Source: Neptuniibacter marinus
GTDB taxonomy: Bacteria > Pseudomonadota > Gammaproteobacteria > Pseudomonadales > Balneatricaceae
Length of the DNA: 64,000 nt
Direction: 5' to 3'
Assembly (NCBI RefSeq): GCF_001597725.1
Contig: NZ_LUTR01000009.1
Coordinates: 44,047-108,046, forward strand
Part shown: positions 56,322-63,569 of the stretch, one piece after another
How positions within the stretch are numbered: the first letter of the stretch is position 1
Layout of the letters: every line of letters begins with the position of its first letter
Made by a program: the position numbers and the translations under genes
Notes under the pieces: generated by a model
Told to the model about the DNA's origin: nothing
What the model saw: the letters and a program-made list of their open reading frames with translations, nothing else
Databases searched by the model: none

Positions 56322-56900
56322 ATGGATATTGTTGCGGGAGTAGATGAGACTGGTAGAGGTTCAGCATGTTTTGAGCTTTTAGCGGCAAGTTGTATCTTGG
56401 ATCCAAATAAGCCCATACAAGGGCTAACAGATTCTAAAAAGCTAAGCGCTAAACGTAGAGAGCAATTGGCAGAAGAGATCAAAGATAAGTCCATAGCTTT
56501 CTGCATTGCAGAAGCAAGTGTTATAGAGATTGAAAACTTGAATGTGCTTCATGCGACTATGTTAGCAATGCAGAGGTCTGTAGAAGGCCTCAACGTCATT
56601 CCTAATTTGGTGCTGGTTGATGGTAATCGGCTCCCTGAACTATCTATTCCGGCTGAAGCTATTATCAAAGGCGATTTAAAGATACCTGCTATTTCTGCAG
56701 CATCTATTTTAGCAAAAGTAGAAAGGGACAGAAGACTTAAGCTTTACGATGCTAAGTACCCAGAGTATGGTTTCGCTGCACATAAAGGTTATCTGACTAA
56801 GAAGCACATGGATGCTCTTAAAAAGTATGGTCCATGCCCTCAACATAGAAAGTCCTATAAACCTATACGCCAACTTTTAGAGGAAAAGAATATTGGCTAA
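56322..56900 (+). CDS. rnhB: Divergent ribonuclease HII carried by the island
   Basis: RNase HII removes ribonucleotides embedded in DNA. This 192-residue copy has the catalytic residues expected: Asp8 and Glu9 in GVDETGRG, Asp100 in LVLVDGN and Asp136 in AKVERDR. The usual GRGPLAGPV loop is instead GRGSACFELLAAS, an unusual change exactly where the native rnhB was broken. It presumably replaces the disrupted native gene. Its stop overlaps the next gene (TTGGCTAA), so it is the first gene of the island operon. Confidence 0.88.
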   Translation: MDIVAGVDETGRGSACFELLAASCILDPNKPIQGLTDSKKLSAKRREQLAEEIKDKSIAFCIAEASVIEIENLNVLHATMLAMQRSVEGLNVIPNLVLVDGNRLPELSIPAEAIIKGDLKIPAISAASILAKVERDRRLKLYDAKYPEYGFAAHKGYLTKKHMDALKKYGPCPQHRKSYKPIRQLLEEKNIG

Positions 56901-57513
56901 AAAAAAGGGTCTTTTCAAAGGAGGGGGGAGGTCAGTCTTAGACAAGATGTTGAGACCACCTTTTACACCAGATCAAACAACGATTGATACTTCCCTTTCG
57001 GCACTAGAGAAGCGTGCTGAAGCTAGAAATACCCTTCCTTTACTTTCTTTAACTTTGTCGCTTAAAGCTAAAGCAAGGAAAGACAAATCAGTAGTTTCTT
57101 TTAAAGAAAATTATGCGGATCTTAGTGCTAAGTACCCTGGGCAGGATTTGCTAATTAAACAACTATGTTTAGGTTATGAACTTCATTATGCGGGGAGAAT
57201 AATAAATACAAGTGAGTGCGATAGAATTAGAGATTCTATATATTATTTTGTTGAGTTTTTAAATGACACTTCTTTTTCTTTAAATAAAAAAGTAACAGCA
57301 GTTAGTGAAATAGATATTTTTACATGTAAGGCTTATGTTAATTGGATAAATTTAGGATTTGATACAACGTCTCCTAGAAAAAGTTATAGCTCAATAAAAA
57401 GAAGCGTTTTGGCGTTAAAGAAAAATACGGTACGAATGAAAAAATTGGCCAAGTTTTTTCTTGGCCTCCTGGTCCGGCCAAAAATGAAAATCCAACAGAA
57501 GGAATTGGGTTAA
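56893..57513 (+). CDS. Recombinase-like protein, N-terminal part before a frameshift
   Basis: A 206-residue reading frame starting with TTG inside the last codons of the island rnhB. The first ~168 residues look like an N-terminal DNA-binding (SAM-like) arm of a tyrosine recombinase (CDRIRDSIYYFVEFLND, then EIDIFTCKAYVNWINLGFDT). After the A-run at 57396-57400 the frame turns into a basic, unlikely tail. The frame one base back is open from 57390 and continues with protein-like sequence (GQVFSWPPGPAKNENPTEG) into the next gene. The two were probably one protein of about 870 residues. Homology of the N-part is judged only by pattern. Confidence 0.6.
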   Translation: MAKKKGLFKGGGRSVLDKMLRPPFTPDQTTIDTSLSALEKRAEARNTLPLLSLTLSLKAKARKDKSVVSFKENYADLSAKYPGQDLLIKQLCLGYELHYAGRIINTSECDRIRDSIYYFVEFLNDTSFSLNKKVTAVSEIDIFTCKAYVNWINLGFDTTSPRKSYSSIKRSVLALKKNTVRMKKLAKFFLGLLVRPKMKIQQKELG

Positions 57514-57563
57514 AAGGATATAAAGAACTTTCTAATGTATGTAAAGCTGAAATAAAAGAAGTT

Positions 57564-59507
57564 ATGGCTTTGCATTCATTGTATAAAAATATCCATTTAC
57601 ATGAAGAACCTTTTAAAGGTGAAGTATGGAATTTAAATAACATAATGTATTTACTTCGAGATTCAGAGCTTGGAGAAAAAAGAACTGATGAGGAACTTAT
57701 ACGAAAAGGCTTAGCTTATAAGACTAAAAATAGGGATGGCTTTCTTAAAGCAGAAGGAATGTCAGTTGATGATGTAGTTGAATTATGGAAATTAAAAGGT
57801 CCAGAACTAGCGAAGAAAGGTGTGGTTCCTGATCGAAATGCAAAAAAGAACGTAATATGGAATTTGGAAAATTTGATGACGTGGGTTGAATACCTGCTTA
57901 GAAATAGTAAATATAGAGATTCTAATATCAAGATAAATATGCGTAAAAGGATATCTCGTTCAAAGCCGAAAAAGTGGATCGAAGAAAATGAATTAACTGT
58001 TGATACCGTTTTAAACATTTATAATGAAAGTGGTCAAGAGTTGGTGAAAAAAGGAAGATCACCTTATAAAGATAAAATCCCAAAAATAGATGGTATATGG
58101 GGTGGGCCTAAAGAGAAAAGTAAATTCTTTAAAAAGTTACTAGTAACACTTAAATGTGAATTTAAAGAATTTCCTTTTTATATGAGTTTGGAGGATGGTG
58201 GTAAGTTTTTTAAACTGAGACAGAATTTATCTCTGATAGATAAGATCGAAGATGAAAAGAAAGAGATATATGAATTAGCAAGAAAGTGTGTAGAGATCGC
58301 TAGGTGGCCTTTTTTTGGGGAGATGTCATTTAGACAGTCTGTTTACGGTGCAATGCACTTTGTTGCTGAAACTATCTATCCATTTTATCTGCTTGTTATG
58401 CTTAATACTGGCTGGAATTCTGAATCGATTTTGGCAATAACTGATGATGTCGATAAGCATGTTGAACCAGACCTTATTGACCCAGATAACTATGTGGTAA
58501 TTATTTCTACAAAAAAAAGAGGTCAGAGTAGTAAGAAGGACGGTGCTAAGAATATATATCATAGGTGCAATAAACATGAAAAATTTGGGACATATAGATT
58601 ACTTAAGTATGTTGAATCAATTGTCATTAAGTATCGCGAGAGCCCTCATTATATAAAGGGGAGACTTTGGCAGTATGCTATACCAAATGGTAGTCATCGT
58701 AAAAACTTAATAAATTTGATGGGGTCTGCTAGCTCTGATATATATTATATGTCGTTGAGATTTATTGAAAGAAATGATTTTAAATTTATTACCGAGAAAA
58801 CTCTTGACCATAAAAAAGTAAGGTCAGGCTACTCTAGCGCTCGCGAAGCATTGGGATTGACTGAATTCGAAATAAGAGAGGATCTTGACCATGAAGGTTA
58901 CGAGACGACTTCAGTAAGTTATGCTTCAGATAGAAGTAGCAATAAAATTAAGGATATCAAAATAGCTGAAATTCAGAAGCAATTCGTAGAGGAAGTAAAT
59001 GATATAAAGATTAAGAAAGTTACATCAATGACCTTGTCATCAATGCGTAAAGCCATCAATGATTCTAAAGATGAATTGGACCGGATAAATATAATTAACT
59101 CTTCTGTTAAGAAAACTGGCCTTCCTTCACAAACTATCATTCATCTTCTTGATGTTGACTCACAAAAATATATTTCCGCTTGTGAAAATTCTATGGCCCC
59201 TACTTGGCCTAATCATGAACGGTTTGTGAAGAAAGGCCAGAAGTGCAGATTTTTTAATAAATGTTGTTTGTGTGATAAATCTGTTTTATTTCCAGAAGCA
59301 CTACCATATGTTGCTAAGAGGGTTCTTGTTTTAGAAGAATTGAAGGACCAATTGTCGGGTGTTGACTGGATTGTGAATTATGGTGATGAATTTGATGCTT
59401 GGAGTCAAATTCTTGATGTGTGGAGTAATAAATCAGAGGTAGAAGAAGCCAAAAAATTGGCTTCATCCGGCTCGGTGTTTTTGCCGCATTTATTACGTGG
59501 TGTATGA
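57564..59507 (+). CDS. Large tyrosine-recombinase-like protein, C-terminal part after a frameshift
   Basis: A 647-residue frame if begun at the internal ATG; it is open upstream to 57390 and likely continues the preceding gene by a -1 shift. The C-terminal half resembles a tyrosine recombinase catalytic domain: MLNTGWNSESILAITDD at the box I position, HKKVRSGYSSAREALG at the box II position and DHEGYETTSVSYASD at the end with a candidate tyrosine. The box I arginine is not visible (WNSES), so it may be catalytically altered or accessory. A cysteine cluster (CRFFNKCCLCDKS) near the C-terminus could bind zinc. Its TGA overlaps the next gene's upstream start. Confidence 0.65.
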   Translation: MALHSLYKNIHLHEEPFKGEVWNLNNIMYLLRDSELGEKRTDEELIRKGLAYKTKNRDGFLKAEGMSVDDVVELWKLKGPELAKKGVVPDRNAKKNVIWNLENLMTWVEYLLRNSKYRDSNIKINMRKRISRSKPKKWIEENELTVDTVLNIYNESGQELVKKGRSPYKDKIPKIDGIWGGPKEKSKFFKKLLVTLKCEFKEFPFYMSLEDGGKFFKLRQNLSLIDKIEDEKKEIYELARKCVEIARWPFFGEMSFRQSVYGAMHFVAETIYPFYLLVMLNTGWNSESILAITDDVDKHVEPDLIDPDNYVVIISTKKRGQSSKKDGAKNIYHRCNKHEKFGTYRLLKYVESIVIKYRESPHYIKGRLWQYAIPNGSHRKNLINLMGSASSDIYYMSLRFIERNDFKFITEKTLDHKKVRSGYSSAREALGLTEFEIREDLDHEGYETTSVSYASDRSSNKIKDIKIAEIQKQFVEEVNDIKIKKVTSMTLSSMRKAINDSKDELDRINIINSSVKKTGLPSQTIIHLLDVDSQKYISACENSMAPTWPNHERFVKKGQKCRFFNKCCLCDKSVLFPEALPYVAKRVLVLEELKDQLSGVDWIVNYGDEFDAWSQILDVWSNKSEVEEAKKLASSGSVFLPHLLRGV

Positions 59508-59508
59508 A

Positions 59509-61722
59509 ATGAGTAATTCAATATATTATGACGCAGTTACTCGATTACAGGAAAAATATAAGACAGAAGATCATCAAACTGAGTTACCTGAGTTACCTGA
59601 GTTACCTGAGTTACCTGAGTATTCCAAGTTTCAAGCAGGGGATAGTATTAAATGTTCCTATGCTGGTACATCTGTTCATTCATTTTTAGAGTTAGACGAA
59701 GTGGCTTGGTCTTCGCTTCAAGTAAGTAGTATTAGTAATTTTGATGATCTTATATGGGATTGGAGTAAAGATTGCAGCCCTATAAATAAGCATGTCGCAC
59801 GGTTTCATTGGGAACGTAAAATATCTGAGAATAGCAATCTATCAGACTCTGAATATGCGCCCTTGCTTAGGGTTTTAAAAATTCTTTTGTTCTATCAACT
59901 TCCTAATAATGCACTAGTTAAGAATATAAATTCATATTCTACAAGTTTGAGTTCAGGTAAAGCCCTTTTTGAGTTGGCAAAAATATTAATTAAATGTGGA
60001 GTATTTGTTGATCAAGAGGGGAATGGGAGTTATATAAATTCGTTTAGCTTAAGTAAAATTTTATTTTATAAGTGTTTGTATGAAATAGATTCTCCTGCCA
60101 AGCAATATTCAATTGCTAGTCAAGTTTATCATTGGCAGGAATTGAGTCAGGCAAAATTAATTCCTGATGATTTTACATTGAATAATATTTTAATTTCTTA
60201 TGATGAGTTAAAAGTATTCCGTATGGCTTTTGACAGTAATAAAGGCCAGTGGCAACCTATACCCATTGATACTTTGTCTGAGATGATTACATTTAGTTGT
60301 GATTATATTTATAAATATTCAGAACGAATATTGGATGCTTATGATGTTTTCTTTCCATTGCTTAGTTCTGAAAAATCTACCTGCGATGATGATTTTGATT
60401 GGGATGATGCAATAGATTTTCTTCTTGAGGATGATTCAAGTTTATGGGGTGTTAAAGCTTTTAATGATGAATCTAAATCGTCAGGCTATTTTTCTTCTAG
60501 AAAAATTGTCAGGGAATGTAAAAAGAGAGGAGTTAAAACTTTATGTAAAGATAATGATTCGATAGAAGATGTTTTTCAAGAGATAAATAGTCTTGGTGTT
60601 GATGTTAATTCATTTTCTAATTCAGCGATTTATAATATCGCAAATATAAGGTATCGCGTTACTCATGCCTTATATCTTTTAAGAAGTTCTTGTACAGCTA
60701 TTGTGTTGGCAACTACAGGGATGCGTAGGAGTGAATTCTCCTTTTTAGAGACGCAAAATTTTTGGTTAGATACGCAAAACAGAGATACTTACCGCTTGAA
60801 ATTGAGAGTATTTAAAACCTCTGATTCACCTAAAGGTGATTGGGTTATAATTCCTATTCCGAAAGTTACTTATACGGCCTTGTGTATTTTAGATCGCCTT
60901 ACTAAAGCTGCCAGAGTATATTCTGGTTCACCATATATTACACTAAACTATGCATCTCATTTTGGAACCGAGATTAACCCTAGTACGATCAATTCCTATT
61001 TAGAAAGTTTTTGTGAGGAATTAGGTGTTGATCATGTTCATCCTCATCAATTTAGAAAAACATTGGCTATGTTTGCCATATATAAAGATCATAGAAATAT
61101 AGGTGTTATTAAACGTTTGTTTTCTCACAAAAGCCTCGCTATGACTTTGGCCTATATAGTTAAACTTCCCGGGATGTCGGATGAAATCAAAGCAGTTATT
61201 GTTGATAACAATAAATTACTGCTTTCTGAATTACTAGAAGCTATCGATACGAATGTGGTCGGCGGTGGAGCAGGGCTTAGAATTAAAAAATCAATAAAAT
61301 CTAATCCCAAATTCATGAATCAATTGTATGATGACGGTTGGGAAACATTAGATCAATACATAGATGTGTTGCTAGATGAAGGGCTATCTCTACTTCATCG
61401 CGCCCCTTTGGATGTGATATGCACACGTGCTTATAGTGATATATCTTTAATTGGAATAGATACATGTACTTGCAATGTGGTTGATTGTTCATCTGCTGTA
61501 TTTACTAGGAAGTCTATTAGTAAACTTCATGATGACATTCGTTTTCATTTGGATTTAGTATCGTCACGGAAGGACATCAGCGTTACTCAGACTGAATTCT
61601 CACAGAAGCAACTTAGAAACTGCTTAGATAGACTAGTTGAACTCGAAGGGCTCAAAAAAGTAGGTCAACAATATAATGCGCTTCTCCATCCGATAGGATT
61701 ATCTATTCAGTATGAATCATGA
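59509..61722 (+). CDS. Tyrosine recombinase, large
   Basis: A 737-residue protein from the ATG at 59509 (a GTG four codons earlier is possible). The catalytic domain has all boxes: ATTGMRRSEFSFLE (Arg, about residue 406), HPHQFRKTLAMFA (His and Arg, about 511-516), then SHKSLAMTLAYI (His about 539, Tyr about 549). A long N-terminal region of about 400 residues carries a tandem ELP repeat. A C-terminal extension after the tyrosine has cysteines (DTCTCNVVDCSS). It likely catalyses integration or excision of the island. Its end overlaps the next gene by 11 bases. Confidence 0.82.
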   Translation: MSNSIYYDAVTRLQEKYKTEDHQTELPELPELPELPEYSKFQAGDSIKCSYAGTSVHSFLELDEVAWSSLQVSSISNFDDLIWDWSKDCSPINKHVARFHWERKISENSNLSDSEYAPLLRVLKILLFYQLPNNALVKNINSYSTSLSSGKALFELAKILIKCGVFVDQEGNGSYINSFSLSKILFYKCLYEIDSPAKQYSIASQVYHWQELSQAKLIPDDFTLNNILISYDELKVFRMAFDSNKGQWQPIPIDTLSEMITFSCDYIYKYSERILDAYDVFFPLLSSEKSTCDDDFDWDDAIDFLLEDDSSLWGVKAFNDESKSSGYFSSRKIVRECKKRGVKTLCKDNDSIEDVFQEINSLGVDVNSFSNSAIYNIANIRYRVTHALYLLRSSCTAIVLATTGMRRSEFSFLETQNFWLDTQNRDTYRLKLRVFKTSDSPKGDWVIIPIPKVTYTALCILDRLTKAARVYSGSPYITLNYASHFGTEINPSTINSYLESFCEELGVDHVHPHQFRKTLAMFAIYKDHRNIGVIKRLFSHKSLAMTLAYIVKLPGMSDEIKAVIVDNNKLLLSELLEAIDTNVVGGGAGLRIKKSIKSNPKFMNQLYDDGWETLDQYIDVLLDEGLSLLHRAPLDVICTRAYSDISLIGIDTCTCNVVDCSSAVFTRKSISKLHDDIRFHLDLVSSRKDISVTQTEFSQKQLRNCLDRLVELEGLKKVGQQYNALLHPIGLSIQYES
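59581..59616 (+). repeat. Four tandem 9-base repeats in the recombinase gene
   Basis: GAGTTACCT is repeated four times without error and followed by GAG, encoding ELP repeated near residues 25-36. Unit length is a multiple of three, so copy changes would lengthen or shorten the N-terminal arm without frameshift. Confidence 0.95.
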
Positions 61723-62110
61723 GGATAAGGTTAAGTCGGTTTACCAAGCACTAGCTGAATTTTGGATTTCAGGTGTTAAAGAACCTAATATCAAGTTGTT
61801 AGCCCAAGAAGCAGGTGTTGCTCGGTCTACTTTGTATACGGCCCATCCCGACTGGTATGAAATTAGGTCTATTCTACGAACAGGCTCTTCTAACGAAAGG
61901 TTAAAGCGCGTATTACATGAGCTTAAGTCTGGAAAAGTTGAGGTCGATAGGCTGCAGGTCCGCTATCGTAAAATTGTATCGGATATAAAATCTTGCAAGG
62001 CCGATATAGATGGAATTAGGAATATTGGAGACATGGTTTACCAACAATTGATAGATCAAGTACATAAGTACGCGCTTCTTGCTAAAAATTCTCCTAATCA
62101 GAGAGATTAA
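61712..62110 (+). CDS. Helix-turn-helix/coiled-coil protein, possible TnpC-like accessory factor
   Basis: A 132-residue protein. The N-terminus has a TetR/KfrA-like helix-turn-helix (NIKLLAQEAGVARSTLYTAHPDW), followed by a long helical stretch (LHELKSGKVEVDRLQVRYRKIVSDIKSCK in part). Tn554 encodes a small TnpC of this size that helps its two recombinases, and other trio islands also have a small third protein. The TAA at 62108 is followed in the same frame by open coding sequence that continues the coiled coil, so this may be the N-terminal part of a longer protein. It overlaps the recombinase by 11 bases. Confidence 0.65.
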   Translation: MNHEDKVKSVYQALAEFWISGVKEPNIKLLAQEAGVARSTLYTAHPDWYEIRSILRTGSSNERLKRVLHELKSGKVEVDRLQVRYRKIVSDIKSCKADIDGIRNIGDMVYQQLIDQVHKYALLAKNSPNQRD

Positions 62111-62131
62111 ATCAGCAAGTTACTATCTGAA

Positions 62132-62704
62132 TTGTCTTCTTTCACACGTACTGTTGAACACCTCACATCTGAAAACAAGCTTTTAAAAGCGCAGCAGGAT
62201 TTACCCGAGAGCATTGGGATCCTCCCTCATAGGAAGGTTATCAATGTTATTATGAAATCAGATCTCCATTGTGATTTGTTCACCCGTTCCTTAGATAGAG
62301 TTAATGATATTGACGACTTGTTTATTGGTAAACATGATTCTCAAGTACCTAGGGTTGTGTACGTATTATGTGGCAACTTCTTATCAGGAAAGTCTTCATG
62401 GATTAAAATACACCAGCCCAGTGTATCTGGTGTAAACCTTTATTTGGACGGTCTAAATCATACGAAAGCCATCCGAACGGTTATTATTAAAAGGATTAAG
62501 AAGCTTTCGCCAGGCTGTCGTATCGTTTGTGTCAGGCTATTAACACCAATGGATATTTGTTTGGAACGCTTTAAAAAAGTTAAGGCAGGTGGTAAAGCCT
62601 TTGATCTATCGGAGTCCTGGATTTATAAAGTTGAGGACGCTTTTGAAGAAGTTGATGTACATGAAGGTTTCTCGTCTATTGAGTGTGTCGTTTATTCATT
62701 ATGA
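62132..62704 (+). CDS. P-loop kinase-like protein, perhaps the severed C-terminus of the previous gene
   Basis: A 190-residue frame with a weak TTG start; the same frame is open back to 62111, directly after the previous gene's TAA. The first residues (ISKLLSELSSFTRTVEHLTSENKLLK in part) are coiled-coil-like and continue the preceding helix. Then comes a Walker A-like VYVLCGNFLSGKSSWIK and, later, RIVCVRLLTPMDICLERFKK, the layout of polynucleotide kinase or zeta-toxin-like phosphotransferases. A nonsense mutation splitting one ~330-residue protein is the simplest reading. The substrate is unknown. Its TGA overlaps the next ATG. Confidence 0.55.
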   Translation: MSSFTRTVEHLTSENKLLKAQQDLPESIGILPHRKVINVIMKSDLHCDLFTRSLDRVNDIDDLFIGKHDSQVPRVVYVLCGNFLSGKSSWIKIHQPSVSGVNLYLDGLNHTKAIRTVIIKRIKKLSPGCRIVCVRLLTPMDICLERFKKVKAGGKAFDLSESWIYKVEDAFEEVDVHEGFSSIECVVYSL

Positions 62705-63090
62705 AATCTGGCGATCAAACATTTTTAACCTTTCAGCAGTTTGTTTCTTTGCGTGACAAACAAGGGGACTGGTTAAGTTTTGTAGACAGAAGCAGTAGTA
62801 GGCTTAATCGGACTAAAATTGCTAGGGAATGTGGTTTTGGAAGAGGTGTTTTTTTTCAGAATGAAAAGATTAAGGCCCTCTTAGCTTCCACAGAAGCACG
62901 GCTTAAAGAAAATGAAATCCTTTATTCGATTTCTAAGGACATGATTAGCCCGGTTCTCATTCCTAGTAATCAAAGTGAAATTGATCTGTTACGTGCAACT
63001 GAGCATGAATTGATGCTTCTTTGTCAGAGTATCTCAGATACACGGGATTGGCTAACAGAGTTCGTATCAAAAATTAATGAACTAGATTGA
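62701..63090 (+). CDS. Small putative DNA-binding protein in the recombinase operon
   Basis: A 129-residue protein starting at the ATG that overlaps the previous stop (ATGA). It contains a helix-turn-helix-like stretch, NRTKIARECGFGRGVFFQNEKI, followed by a helical segment with heptad character. It ends overlapping the start of the next recombinase by 4 bases. The order small HTH protein then recombinase resembles accessory proteins of multi-recombinase islands. I do not recognise the family with certainty. Confidence 0.55.
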   Translation: MKSGDQTFLTFQQFVSLRDKQGDWLSFVDRSSSRLNRTKIARECGFGRGVFFQNEKIKALLASTEARLKENEILYSISKDMISPVLIPSNQSEIDLLRATEHELMLLCQSISDTRDWLTEFVSKINELD

Positions 63091-63569
63091 AGTTATTGCC
63101 AATGATTTTGCAGACAAGTGATGGGCTGCTGGACGTATCCGGTTATGAGAAAAAGGGTGTCCCAGTTTACTTTACAGATGATCATTTACTCTTGGAAGGC
63201 CCAACCTACTGGATCGCGGAGGTATCTAAAATTCGTTCGAAAAGTATTCGAACACTATCAGACTACTCCACCATATTAGCGCGTTATCTGCAGTGGCTTG
63301 ATGATCAAGGGTATGGAAGCCTAAATTGGCAGAACATAGACAGAAATATTATAGACTCTTATACCTGTCATTTATTAATTTCGCGGAATAGTTTGGGAAA
63401 GCCGCGAGACAGTACCATCGAAAGTTACATGGCTAAGATTGCTAGCTTCTATAAATGGGCTACCAAAAATGGTTATAAGCACTATTGGGATATGGAGCGT
63501 GAGATAAAAACATGCTTTGTTGACAGTGCTATGATGGTTTTGGATACAGTAGATGTTGAAATAAATTGA
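63087..63569 (+). pseudogene. Tyrosine recombinase, truncated after the N-terminal domain
   Basis: A 160-residue reading frame (TTG start at 63087, or ATG at 63102) holding only the core-binding domain of a tyrosine recombinase: SKSIRTLSDYSTILARYLQWLDDQGY, then DSTIESYMAKIASFYKWATKNGY. No catalytic arginine, histidine or tyrosine box follows. The frame ends where an IS481-type sequence begins, so the gene was probably cut by that insertion. The catalytic part may lie beyond the IS, outside the window. Confidence 0.75.

Noticed and set aside
59581..59616. ELP repeat as a phase-variation switch
   Set aside because: The 9-base unit is a multiple of three and cannot switch the frame on or off; only length would vary.
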